NCBI GenBank assembly: GCA_029706075.1 | Contig: JAINUG010000037.1 | Location: forward strand, 5,708,166-5,772,165 | Direction: 5' to 3' | DNA: 64,000 nt | DNA from: Aldrovandia affinis | Lineage: Eukaryota > Chordata > Actinopteri > Notacanthiformes > Halosauridae | Shown here: piece by piece, positions 12,435 through 24,900 of the stretch | How positions within the stretch are numbered: the stretch's first letter is position 1 | How the letters are laid out: every line of letters begins with the position of its first letter | Notes under the pieces: model-generated | What the model was told of the DNA's origin: nothing | What the model saw: the letters and a program-made list of their open reading frames with translations, nothing else | The model's database searches: none | Program-made: the position numbers and the translations under genes

Positions 12435-12571
12435 GCTCTGCCCAGTGGCGTAGCGCAGTAACATTTTCCGCGGACGGGGGGTACACGTGAGAGAAAGCTG
12501 AGACCAGTTTATTTATTTCGCGGACCGGGGTGGGGGGTAGCACCCCCCCACGCTACGCCTATGGCTCCGTC
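12435..12571. mobile_element. Nested 121-bp hAT-type MITE
   Basis: Element 12443-12563, with ends CAGTGGCGTAGCG and CGCTACGCCTATG. The flanks gctctgcc and gctccgtc match at 6 of 8 positions. It lies inside the larger hAT element, so it inserted later or was carried with it. Interior is G-rich (cggggtggggggtagcacc). Confidence 0.72.
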
Positions 12572-13324
12572 TGAATCGATCCACCCCGCAATAACTATTT
12601 TATGGCTATAAAAACCATCTTATTCTTATTATGCAGAAATGCAGTATAAACATGGGGCTATGGGGACGGTGTAGGGACAGGACATAACAGAGGAAGACGG
12701 GGGGTCACTGTCCCCTCTCACAGACCCAGGCCTGCCTCATCACAGCGGGTGAGAATCTGTGCTTACAGAAAGACAACTCACTGCTGCCACCAGAGAGACA
12801 CGGTTCTCTTCTCACCGCGAGACCGGATCGGCAGAACCAGAACCAGCCTGTGTTCAGTGTGGGACAGTTATGCTATCTATAACATTTTGTAATGCAGCCT
12901 GCCGTGCCATGTTATTATCTGCCTTGCATGCTGGCTAGCTTGTTATTAAAAATTGAATGATACAAAGTTAATGTTAAAGACTAAGGTGGTTAGCTATAAT
13001 AAGTTAGCCACTTCATTAAATCATACAAACACACTGATCATAATAAGAAAAAGCGCTAGCTGACCTGTTTTATGATCGCTATTTTTATTCGAGTCACAGC
13101 TCATGTTTATTACATAAACTTAGCTGGTTAGATAGCTAGCTAAACAAGATCGTAACATGAAACATCAATAATAACCTCATAAAATTGCAATATTATTTAG
13201 GAAAATAGCAACATTTTACTCACCAAAAATCCTTATTATTTGTACACAAAATCCATCCTCCTTTCTTTCCTCAAAAAGAGTTCAATTACTCTGTCGTACA
13301 GATTATCCGTGTGTTTCAATTCCA

Positions 13325-13438
13325 TCAAGAAGTATTTTCTATCGCCATCGGAGCTAATGCTGAAAGTCGAGTCTGCCCTGATGTATTTCTGGCATAAGTT
13401 TTAATTCGCTTTAGGGCTGAAAATGTCCGCTCAAATGT
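13325..13438 (-). pseudogene. hAT transposase C-terminal (dimerisation) domain fragment
   Basis: Read on the reverse strand from 13438, the frame gives TFERTFSALKRIKTYARN, then TSGQTRLSALAPMAIENTS and a stop at 13325. FSALKRIKTYARN-x-T-x-G-Q-x-R-L is the conserved end of hAT transposases found in many fish ZMYM/hAT proteins. Nothing else of the transposase survives, so the element is not autonomous. Confidence 0.8.
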
Positions 13439-13961
13439 CTGAATCACAGACTGATGTTAATTATATTTTGTCCATGAATACTTATTAAATAATTCCAAAT
13501 GGTCTGTCCACTTCCTTTCATAGCTTTTCCCCTGGCTGCGCTCCTTCCAGACGTGTATTTTCATATTAAAGCATTTAACCAATCACATTACATCATAGTC
13601 AGACACTCTCTGACTATCCAATCAAAGGGTGTGAATACGCTGACGTACCTAGGCCTTCTAGAAGTAGGCCTTCTGGTGTCTCCAACTCAAAATTTGATTG
13701 GTTGAAGCAACAGTTTTATCAACACTTATTTTATGCTACAGGGCCTTCAGAATTGATTGTGAAGGCCTCCAGGCAGATTTATTTGACCCTGGCAACAAAT
13801 GATGGCTGAAATGTGATTGGTTAAATGCTTTAATATGAAAATACACGTCTGGATGCAGCGCAACCAGGGGAACAGCTATGAAAGGAAGCGGACAGACCAT
13901 TTGGAATTATTTAATAAGTATTCATGGACAAAATATAATTAACATCAGTCTGTGATTCAGA
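13439..13961. repeat. Long inverted repeat (about 150-bp arms) inside the hAT element
   Basis: The left arm, from ctgaatcacagactgatgtt to about 13590, is matched in reverse by the right arm ending gtctgtgattcag at about 13961. Arms are about 90% identical and the loop about 210 bp. Transcripts would fold into a long hairpin. Confidence 0.88.
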
Positions 13962-14021
13962 TATTTTTTAGGCCAGCAGAGAAGGCCTTGCAGGCCCTGA
14001 CGGCCCACCACTGATTAAATC

Positions 14022-14640
14022 AATACGTCCAACCTGACGAATGTGCAACCTTACTGGTGTGCAATCATGTAAAAAAACTGGATGTAAGGCAAACCAGGAG
14101 GAGGAGGGAATGGTTTATAAAAATTGGTAAAGGTATACTCGAGGTATATTCGGGTGTTTATTATGGAGACCTAGTCATACGTGTAAATTCAGCTCCCGTT
14201 TATCAAGGACCAGCAACGTGCACCTGGCTTGTGTCTCATAAACTATTTTAAGATTTATTCTCATTCCGGGAAACTGGGAAATGGTTTTCTCGTAACGACC
14301 ACAGTCAGATGGCATCTATATAGTGTGCCACGCAAATCGTTGGTTTTCTTGCTTTCATATGCAGCCTACAACCTTGACTGTCTCTCTTGGAGGTATGTCG
14401 CTCTTTCTGTTATCTCTTGGGCGGAGGACCATTTTCAAAGTATGATGTTTCAAACTGTAACACTATACGTCGGTGAATATTATTCTTACAGTGTAAGTTA
14501 CATCATATTTATGTACTTTTCCCACATTCACGAAGCTGCATTTCTCATCTTGCCACGCAGCGCGCTGCTGTCATCTACCCAGCTTGCTTCATTGTTTTGA
14601 AAACATGTTCTCGACTGTAAACGGCAACGAAAATCATCGC
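14022..14640. other. Intergenic sequence upstream of pdpr
   Basis: No coding or repeat structure that I can recognise. Two short open frames (14057-14251 and 14229-14600) have no family resemblance. Confidence 0.45.
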
Positions 14641-15642
14641 TCTGATTGGATACTTCAGTGTTGACATATGGGTGTGAACCACATCGGTATTCTCTCATTG
14701 GTTAGCATCGAAAAACGGAAGCTGTCAACCCAACCAACTTTGACACGTAGAGTTGTAGTTCTTTTGAGGTCACGTTCTCTGGGAAGTAAAACGGCTCCGC
14801 TTGTCAGATATAAAGACCGTGTATTCCCAAACGCTAGGGGTTCAGGCGAGTCCCGGGGATTTAATACGACGCGTAGGCCGTAAGAAATACGAACAAGATT
14901 AAAGGATTTTTCTGTTATACCGAGCGGGTGCCAGACCTGCTACCTATGTGTATGCCTAAACGTTGTTTACGTGAAACATATGTGTCGGAGAAGCTGCAAC
15001 GCTGAGGGGGCGTGGAGAGACGACCACCAGTGATCTCTCAAACGTTAGTTGAAGAAGGCAAGTTGGTTGAGTGAACCTAACTGCTTAAAGGTGGTTTTGA
15101 CAAGTTGAAGGGCGTATAAAGAGGACAGGGAAGGCGTGATTCCGTGAAGCTCGGCCAAGATATTCTGCGGTGAATCCTGCCTTCCGAGAACCGCAGGCTG
15201 CTTCTTGCTGAGCTAGTAGTGTTGCAGTAGCTAGCGAACGTGATAAATGCGGAACATGTGAATATTTTGGGGCACTATTTGTTTAAAGGTAACGTACACA
15301 TTGGCATATCGTTTGGTGTATCATTAACCTCTCGAGGGTCAGACCGGTCATGACTAACTTGTCGTTAACAACATGAACTGCCTCTGGTGTCTGAACCGCA
15401 GCTTCCAATCTTGGAATTGCCCTTTGTTAGTAAACTGTTCACTGCGATTTTTTAAAATATGTAGCGACCCATGATGTATCTTTCTAGGTGTCCCGTGCCC
15501 TTATCTGTAGCCGATGTACCTAGCGGCACCGTTTCTTTAGGCTTTTTAGAGCAGGTAGGCTATGTTTTAGGTTTGTACCAAGGGACATATTTATGTAGCA
15601 GCAGTATTACAGTACGTCTTTGGTGTGTTTCGTGTCTTGCAG
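14641..15642 (+). promoter_or_regulatory. Putative pdpr promoter and 5' untranslated exon region
   Basis: Inferred from position. Two ATTGG (inverted CCAAT) boxes lie at 14645 and 14698, and a GAGTTGTAGTTC word at about 14748 resembles the ACTACAAYTCC-type motif common in vertebrate promoters. CpG content rises between 14760 and 15240. A good donor, AAAG/GTAACG at 15288/15289, could end a non-coding first exon spliced to the acceptor at 15641-15642. No TATA box is evident. Confidence 0.4.
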
Positions 15643-15922
15643 GAGATCGTGCTATGCGCTGCTGTGTGCGGGGCTCTGGGGCCCTATCCCCCGGTCTGCT
15701 CCGTCAGGTCCTCTCTAATGCTGGATGTTGGGGGGCAGTACCAGGCCGACAGGTCCTGTGGTTCTCTCCAAGGCACCTGGTCACGACTGGAGAATCACAC
15801 CCCACCCCTCTGCCCAGCCAGGCCCGTGTGGTGATCTGTGGTGGGGGAATCGTGGGTACCTCAGTGGCATATCACCTTGCTAAGCTTGGCTGGACGGAGA
15901 TTGTACTGCTGGAGCAGGGAAG
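15643..15922 (+). CDS. pdpr: pdpr first coding exon: mitochondrial presequence and FAD dinucleotide fold
   Basis: The acceptor cttgcag ends at 15642. I chose ATG at 15654 because it is the first Met after the acceptor and gives a 58-residue leader that is Arg-rich and free of acidic residues for its first 46 positions, as expected for mitochondrial import. The GGGIVG glycine motif and the acidic end of the second strand (LLEQG) follow. An in-frame Met at 15471 lies upstream of the acceptor and is probably intronic. Confidence 0.88.
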
Positions 15923-18900
15923 GTTAGGAATCTGAGAGATCTGGTCACTGCAAGAGCAGCTTCTGTGTATGATATTAAACTGTGAAAAATAAGAGAAGAT
16001 GTATGTGTCAGAGCAGGGCATTTTTGCTGATATGAACTTGAATGATTTCACACTGCATGTGCGAGCAGCAGGGTTACTGAAGCAGAAGCTGTTGGTTTGA
16101 CAGATATTGTTTGCGTGTATTGTGGACCATCTGTGGTGACCGTGCTGCCCTGTTTGTGGTAGGCTGGGCGCAGGCACAACTCGGCTTTGTGCGGGCATCG
16201 TCAGTGTGGCCAAGCCCATTTCTGTTGAGAGCAAGATGGCTGATTACTCCAACACACTCTATGAGGGCCTGGAGGAGGAGACTGGTGTCAAGACAGGTGG
16301 GTAACTTCTGTACTGGTAAAGTGCCAGCTCTGATGTTGACTTTGTTTTTGGGGTTTTTTTTGGTTAAACTTGTAATACATTGGCAAAAATATATTTGTAA
16401 AATCTGAGTGAACATGGCCAAAAGTGGACACCCCTACTAATTATTGAGTTCAGTTGTTTCAGCCACACCCATTGCCAACAGGTGCATAAAATCCAGCACA
16501 TAGCCATGCAATCTCCACAGACAAACATTTAGAATTCAGAATGGTTCGTGAAGAGCTCAGTGACTTTAAACGCAGCATTGTCATAGGATGCCACCTTTGC
16601 CACAAGTCAGTTCATGAAATTTCTGCCCTACTAGATGTGCCCCGGTCAACTGTAAGTGCTATTTTTGTGAAGTGGAAGCGCCTAGGAGCAACAACAGCTC
16701 TGCCCACCCCTGGTCTACCACTTCGTGGCCATCTTACCCTGTGTGGGCCGGTGTGGGTGCAGGCTTTTGTTCCAACTGAACAGTGACACACCTGATTCCA
16801 CTAATCAAAGCCCTGATTGAAGACTTTGATTAGCTGATTAGTCAAATCAGGTGAGCTACTGCTCGGCTGGAACAAAAGCCTGCACCCACACCGGCCCACA
16901 CAGGGTAAGATTGCCCACCCCTGTGGTAGACCATGCAAACTCACAGAGCGGGGCCGACGAGTGCTGAAGCGCATAACTCATAAAAATCGCCTATCATCTG
17001 CTGCATCACTCACTACAGAGTACCAAACTGCCTCTGGAAGCACCATCAGCACAAGAACTGTGCATCGGGAGCTTCATGGAATGGGTTTCCATGGCCGAGC
17101 AGCTGCACACAAGTCTCACATCACCATGTGCAATGCCTAGCGTCGGCTGGAGTGGTGTAAAGCACGCCGCAACTGGACTCTGGAGCAATGGAAACTATTC
17201 CAGCATGACTGTGCCCCTGTGCACAAAGCGAGGTCCATAAAGACATGGTTAGACGAGTTTGGTGTGGAGGAACTCGATTGACCTGCACAGAGCCCTGACC
17301 TCAACCCCATTGAACACCTTTGGGAGGAATTAGAATGCTGATTGCGAGCCAGGCCTTCTCGTCCAACATCAGTGCCTGACCTCACAGATGCTCTTTTGGC
17401 TGAATGGGCACAAATTCCCACAGACACACTCCAAAATCTTGTGGAAAGCCTTCCCAGAAGAGTGGCAGCTGTCATAGCCGCAAAGGGGGGTCCAACTCCA
17501 TATTAATGCCCATGGTTTTAGAATGGGATGTCCAACAAGCTCATATAGGTGTGATGGTCAGGTGTCCACTGACTTTTGGCCATATAGTGTATGTTGCTTG
17601 TATTGTTTTATCTTTGAGTTGATTATTTACAGTTGTTGAAAATGACCTGCTGCTTTTGTAGGACTACTTTCAGTGCTTATCCTTCATCAATAATTCAAAT
17701 GAATTAGAAGATTGTTTTCCTTTATGTGGTCTAGGAGTTAATAAAATCTCTGTAGCCAATGGGAATCTGGGCGTTTCCACTGTGAGTGGCCTGAGCTGAA
17801 CCAGTTTCCAGGCAGCAGGACTGACAGTGCTGTGTTTTCAGGTTATGTGAAGACTGGCTCTCTGTGCCTGGCCCAGAATCAGGACCGCTTCCTCTCCCTG
17901 AAGCGCCTGGCCTCCCGCCTCAAGTGAGCACAGTTTCTCCATTTAGATCACTGTCCCATAATTTATGATTTATTACTCGTGTTTGCTTGTATTTTTGGTC
18001 TTGCTTATGCTCTGGGTCACAGTTTAGTGCTGTTTCATCCTCATATTGTGTAATGGAGGTGTATGTGCTGCTGTTGTTCAGGGTGATCGGTATCAGCTGT
18101 AATGTCATCAAGCCCAAAGAGGTGGCAAAGCTGCACCCTCTGGTGAATATTCACGACCTGGCGGGGGCGCTCCATCTGCCCGGGGACGCAGTGGTGTCAC
18201 CGCCCGATGTTAATCACGCCCTAGCGGTGGCAGCTGCCAGGCACGGTGAGCGCAGGTCACATTGACACGATCATATACTATGATACCATGGGGGTCATTG
18301 GCTGTGTGCTTACCTTATGTGTACCTGACTCACCATTGGCTGTGTGTTCACCTTATGTGTACCTGACTCACCATTGGCTGTGTGCTCACCTTATGTGTAC
18401 CTGACTCACCATTGGCTGTGTGCTCACCTTATGTGTACCTGACTCACCATTGGCTGTGTGTTCACCTCACCTTATGTGTACCTGACTCACCATTGGCTGT
18501 GTGCTCACCTTATGTGTACCTGACTCACCATTGGCTGTGTGCTCACCTTATGTGTACCTGACTCCCCATTGGCTGTGTGCTCACCTTATGTGTACCTGAC
18601 TCACCATTGGCTGTGTGCTCACCTTATGTGTACCTGACTCACCATTGGCTGTGTGCTCACCTTATGTGTACCTGACTCTCCATTGGCTGTGTGTTCATCT
18701 TATGTGTACCTGACTCCCCATTGGCTGTGTGTTCATCTTATGTGTACCTGACTCACCCTTGGCTGTGTGCTCACCTTATGTGTACCTGACTCACCATTGG
18801 TTGTGTGCTTACCTTATGTGTACCTGACTCTCCATTGGCTGTGCTTACCTTATGTGTACCTGACTCCCCATTGGCTGTGTGACTAGCTCTCTCTCCTCTG

Positions 18901-21900
18901 CTCTCAGGCGTGCAGATTCACGATCGCACCGCTGTGAACCACGTGCTGGTGGAGAAGGACCGTGTCACAGGCGTGGAGACGGACCGGGGGCCCATTGAGT
19001 GCGAGTACTTTATCAACTGTGCAGGGCAGGTGAGTCTGAGCCAGTACACTTCATCTAACATTTCATGTAACATGGGCTCAATATAAATGTGTGCGTATAA
19101 TAGATACGGGCCAGAAAAACTCCAGGAATTTCTTTATTTTGGCAGGACAAATAAAGCCTTTGCGATTGTTAGCAGATGTGTGAATAGTGATTATCTGTGT
19201 CCCTGCCCACCATGCTTTGTGCTGTGTTGTTAGTGGGCGTACGAGCTGGGCCAGGCCAGTGAAGTGAAGGTTTCAGTGCCCCTCCATGGTTGCGAGCATT
19301 TCTACCTCCTCACCAAGCCGCTGCAACAGCCTCTTCCGCCCAACACACCAGGTGAGAGCTGTGGCCCCCCGTTACACCCACCCTCAGGGGCCAGGGAGAA
19401 TCGGTGCAGTGAAGATGCCAGGACTTTGATTATACAACCAGACTGATTATTCTTTGCCTTCACAAAGTGTTAGTAATGGTTGCTATGGTTGTGTAAGGTT
19501 ACCAAAAATGTATCTGTTCAGGAAAAATAGGTAGACAACTTGTGCTCGGTGTGGTGACGAAACAATGAACATGCCAAGTGTTGTAACTTTTAATTTAGAA
19601 TGTAAATCCTGTACATGTGCATAATTATAAGTTACATTTAGAATAATTGATCAAATATCAAATATTCCTGAGCTTTTTTGTGTAGTAGACTCTGGAGGAT
19701 TGTATGTTGGCAATCCTAAAGCTGTCCTATATAGGAAGGAAACAGAGCCCAGAATTAAGAGCTTGTGTATTTGCTTATGTTATGGCCACAGTGGTGATGG
19801 ATATGGATGGGAGGATCTATGTTCGGGCTTGGCAGGGGGGTGTCTTGTCTGGGGGCTTTGAAAAGAACCCCAAACCCATCTTCACGGAGGGACGGAACCA
19901 GCTGGAGATCCAGAACATGCAGGAGGACTGGGACCACTTTGGTGAGTGCGATTGGCACTGGGACTGTGCAGTTGACAGCAAAAAATATGTAAAATGAGCA
20001 TAATCATTCTAATCCACATTTCCACAGAAAAATTAAAATGAATCATTCAATCTCACTCATATTTTTGAGTGATGTTGACTGTATTTTGTGAACTTGTTTG
20101 TGCTGCAAACTGTTCACTCCCCAAGCCATGTTTTATAACATGTATACATACTACACATATTATATACAAGTTTAGGTGAATCTGTCAAATCTGGACATTT
20201 GTAGATTCACCGGCGTGGTGGGGACTCTATACATTTCCCTGGTAAATGTCTAGAAAGCTTGTTGGAGCATGGATGTCTACAACATGAGCAAGGGTCCAGC
20301 AGCTCTCTGCTCTGCGGTTAGTTGTGCATACCCTCTTCTAAAGCAGACTGAACAGAAAGTAATAAGCAAAACAGATTTAGACTTATTTCAAGATCATTAA
20401 ACCTAATTATACCAACATCCAATATCCACAGGCAAACCCCTGCTTGTAGCCTTTCAAGCTTCAACAAGCTCAGATTCCCGCACTCAACGGTAAATCGAAC
20501 CATTTCCCAGTAAATCTACAATCTTCTGGATTGCCCTGCATGATGGGGAATGTATAGATTTACAGGTTTTACACATTTACCATAACATGCATACTACATT
20601 TGAACTATTTGAACTAGAACTATTAGAACTATTTGTTCAAATGTAGTATGCATGTTATGGTAAATGTGTAAAACCTGTAAATCTATAGATTTCCCATCAT
20701 TCAGGGCAATTTTCCATTTCACAGAAATTTTAAAAATGTAAATATTCTCTTAACTTCACAAAGTGTCACTGATTTAAGTTCCAGATGAATGCACTTGAAC
20801 GAATGCGAGTCATTGTTACTCCGCCAGCCTTAAGTGTTTCAGAGTAAACATTGATACTCGTAAGGGGATCACAGCACAGATTGTTTCAAATGCCTCTCAT
20901 TCATTTCCTGAGGGAATTTGTATTGGTGGCAGCTTTTCAAAATAAATTTGAGAGCATGCGGTTGATGTGAAGGCTCTGTTTGAAGTCCCTGGCCTTCAGA
21001 AAAGCCAGGAGACATTGAGATCTATTCACAACGGACAGGACAGGTGCAGCTGCCATTCCCTGCCAACTGTGTCAAGTAGCACGCAAGCCTACTAGTTCCG
21101 CTTTAGCGATATTCCACTCCAACTTCCGTTGCCATTTGCTTTGCACACCGTATACGGGCGTGCTTACAGGCACTGTGTCGAAATTAACACCATAAAAAAT
21201 GCCTTTCATTGTGTGTTGAATAGGGAAGGTATCCAGCGATATGTGTTTAGGGTCACTGACGGTCATGGCAGTGAATTCCTAGTGAGATAAAAGTTAAACA
21301 TCACACAAGAAACAATATCTCAGTCTTTCTGAACCTTGATGTTGATCACATGTTTAGGACAATGGGGTATTCACTGAATACGGCATGTTCAAAAACACGC
21401 ACACATTTACAAGGAAATAAACTTTCAAGCCCCTCAACAGTGTGCATGGGATTGCGTGCTGGCGTAGTGAACAGGCAGGTCTGTGATAAACCAGGGAAAT
21501 AATTACCACAAAACCTGCACAGTAATAAATTCAAGCATGGCTAAATTATGCACTCTGAGGTAAAGAAACCCAATTTTCCTGAACAGCTAAAGCTGTGCCT
21601 CCTGGGGGCTGCCATTATGCCTGTTTCAAACGAGACCCAAAGCTAGGGTAGAGCTACAATTAGCCTCAAAGCTCGGTAGAACAGCTAGTTTTCCTGGCCG
21701 GCTGTTGACAACGGTTTCAAGTGTGTTTGGACCTGCTGTTGGTAGACTAACAAACTGAGGTGCTCTTGGATGTGGGTTCCTGCTGATTTGGATGATTTGA
21801 GGAAGCTTTTCCCAGAATTCTGTCAGGTCGCCATTGACTCGTTTTGGGCCATTTTGACTGTGTTCTTTTTGGGGTGTAATTTGACTGTGTTCTTTAACCC

Positions 21901-24900
21901 TGACAGACCCTGACTGTTCAAAAGTGTATTAGCCTACCTGTAAAATTGTTTTTGTGTCTTTTCACTCCCAATAAATTGCTCTGTAATGGACTCTGTACTC
22001 CCACACCCTGACAGACCCTGACTGTTCAAAAAGTTTATTATATCATTCTACAATTATGTAAAATTGGTATTTTTACTTTGGTATTGTCTTAGTCTTTGTC
22101 TTATTGTCTTGAATACTGACATAATATTTATTAGGGCTGACCCCATTTAGTCGACTGGTCGATTGTTTGGTCGATGGGCTGTTGGTCGACGGAGATTTGT
22201 TTTGGTCGATCAGTCGCGAAAAAAATAATAATAAAAGAAATTCTCAGCGCAGCATGAGACACCTAGATTCGCGCCACAGTTAGGCGTGCTTGTCAGTAGA
22301 ATAATCCATTCTGGATGCTGTGGGTATGGCAGTGACAGTTCTTCATTCTTAACATAGCTAGGCCTATATATGATCTCTTTAATTTATATTAGGCAGTTAA
22401 GGTAATACTAATGTTGTGAATAATTCTGCAAAACGAATAAAAGTAACATTTTATAATAAATGTGTTTTGCTATGTTGTATGGTTTATATATTTATAACTA
22501 GCATGTGTAACACCCCATTTCATGTAGCCTATATTGTATCCTTGTTTTAGGCACGCGAATGTGCATTTCAATTGTAGCCTAAGATTTGCCTTCAGTTAAA
22601 ATTAGTGATATAGGCATACTTTAATTACTCATTTCGATATAACCTAAGAACATAATGTCAAAGAGAAAATCTGGAGTATGGCAGCATTTCGTTTTAGTCG
22701 CGGACGATCCGAGGCTCGGAACAGAGTTTCTTTTTTTCTTTCAGGTAATCTTGAACTCCGGCTCCATGAAGTCATTAGCCTATTGTTACTCATTTGCGTC
22801 ATTCACTTAAGAAAGTTATAAAACATGAGACTAGCGCAGTATGCATAAAACAAATGGGGTGTGTCATACATCGTCACCTTCTTAAAATAATGGCCTATGT
22901 CATTTTTTGAGGAAAATGATTTTTTTGCCTAAGTCATCTCTTCATGATGCTGGCCACCTCTGGTAAAATTGCCTACATCCTTAATTGAAAAGATCATGCG
23001 GTTCCTACCCCGGTAGTATAATAGCCTACGTCAAGAGTGTGACTTAGGCCATTTTATTTTTTGCCTAAGTCGCATTGCCTTGTGACTTAGGCAATTTTAC
23101 AAGCTTTCAAGATGGCGGCTGCTTGCCTAAGTCACTTGCTCTAGAAGTAATTTGGCCTAAGTCAGGTTTAAAATTGCCTAAGTCACAACGGCATGTTCGT
23201 AAATTGGCCTAAGTTATCTAATCCTCTTATGTTACATAATTGACAGACAACGTTATTTGTATGTCAATAGTCATATATTGTCATAACCTTTTTGTGTGAA
23301 ATGATTAATAAATATAATATATTCTATATTTGGTTCAGTTTTTTGAAAAACTTGAAAATATGACCATTATTTTAAGAAGGTGATGATATTTAAAAAAATG
23401 TTTCGACCAATTGTGAAAAACAGACGACTGTTGGTCAACTAAGATTTGTTTTAGTCGGGGACAGCCCTAATATGTATAATATATATAATATACCTCAATA
23501 ATTTGAGCTTCTGGTCTGATGCATTTGATTCATGTTTGCAGTGCAGAACCATGCACTGCTTCATTTTTTTCAGTTCAACTGATATTTAATTAAAAATAAA
23601 TCATAATTATCTGCTTGATTACATGCGTCTGGGAGCTCTGCTCAGCCCATAAATTAACCATTTGACGGCTGGGCAATACTGCAGTTTGTTATTTTTAATC
23701 GACCTTGTACATCTTGCCACATTTGTTTACAACCAGCAACATGCCCCAGTAAGGCAAGTCCTCTTTATCTGAGCTACAATGGAAAGTAATTAAGGGGGTC
23801 TCCTGCTGTTTAAGATAGACAGACAGAGAATCTTGCCATTTAGAATAACAATCCAATCAGTAATACAGATGTATTATTTTCCTGAATAACGCATGATTGA
23901 CAGCAGCATACTGCCCTCTGCCAGACTACTGCATTTTCTTTCCTTTTTATAAGTGTATTAAAATCATCTTTATGCCCTGTTGATAAAATCAAATGACACA
24001 TTTTTAAATTACACATTTTATATTACTTTTGCACTCGCAATTCTCACACTAACATCCATGCCTGTTGGTTATGCATTCTTGGAACTTCTTTGCACAATAG
24101 ACGGCCATGTACATTAAGCCATCGATTACCACAATGCAAGTGAACATTTAGATACCCTATTTGCATCTTCCATTTTCTCTGCGTTGCATTTATTGTACAT
24201 TCTGCAGTATTTTCTCAAATTCCCTAGTTCCTACTCTGCAGTTTTTCATTCAGGCGTACCCACCCACCAGGGACTGCCTATTTATCAAATGGCCTATTTT
24301 CCAGTCTGGCGAGACTATTGACTATAGCGATTCACTACTGCATCTTATTTTCTCAGTTGGGATATGTGTTTTATTTGTGAAGATTCGCTCCGAGCGCTGT
24401 AACTGCGTGCGTTTCCCCCTCACGCCCACAGAGCCCATGCTGAGTGCCCTCCTGCGTCGCATGCCCAGCCTGGAGTCCTGTGAGATCCACCAGCTGGTGA
24501 ACTGCCCCGAGTCGTTCACCCCGGACATGCGCTGCCTCATGGGGGAGACGCCCGGCCTGAGCGGATACTTCGTCCTCGCCGGGATGAACTCCTCTGGGCT
24601 CTCCTTCGCCGGGGGCGCGGGCAAGTGAGTCCGTCGCGCCATCCGGGAGGTTCGGCCGCCGCTCGCGTTTGTCCGTTTTGTTACGCGGAGGCGCTTTGAT
24701 AAACAGCAACACCTCCAACTCGAAAAACAAATGTTCTCCGACGATCGTTAACGATGGTGTTTTATTCCAAGGGGTGGCACTAAATAATCCTCGGTGTGTG
24801 AGGTCAACCACCTTGGGATGGGAGGGTGTTTGTTCGTGAACGTTGACTTTTGGGGTGTGTGTTTGTGTGTGGTCTGCCCACGCCTGGCCAAGCAGGCTCC

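Larger units (their letters stand above)
12386..14021. mobile_element. Decayed hAT transposon with internal hairpin and nested MITE
   Basis: The element is 12394-14013 (1620 bp). Ends are CAGTGGCGGGCCGT and ACGGCCCACCACTG; the flanks atgaaatc (12386-12393) and attaaatc (14014-14021) match at 7 of 8 positions, as an aged 8-bp target duplication. It contains a transposase C-terminal remnant (13325-13438, - strand), a long inverted repeat (13439-13590 against 13799-13961) and a 121-bp nested element (12443-12563). Confidence 0.88.
19942..24431 (+). other. pdpr intron 7 (4.5 kb), repeat-bearing
   Basis: Bounded by the donor at 19942 and acceptor ending 24431. It holds a palindromic MITE (20531-20709), a short direct duplication (21899-21931 and 22008-22040, both with gacagaccctgactgttcaa) and a hAT element (22132-23469). 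The rest is AT-rich with no coding signal. Confidence 0.8.

Noticed and set aside
13439-13961. microRNA precursor
   Set aside because: Arms are far too long and the sequence is transposon-internal.
15471-15653. Upstream Met (15471) as the pdpr start
   Set aside because: It lies before a good acceptor (15641-15642); the sequence between has no presequence character and is probably intronic.
18291-18885. CRISPR-like regular repeat
   Set aside because: Units are contiguous with no unique spacers, in a vertebrate intron; a minisatellite.
24322-24811. Antisense open frames opposite pdpr exon 8
   Set aside because: Shadow frames of a GC-rich coding exon; no family resemblance.
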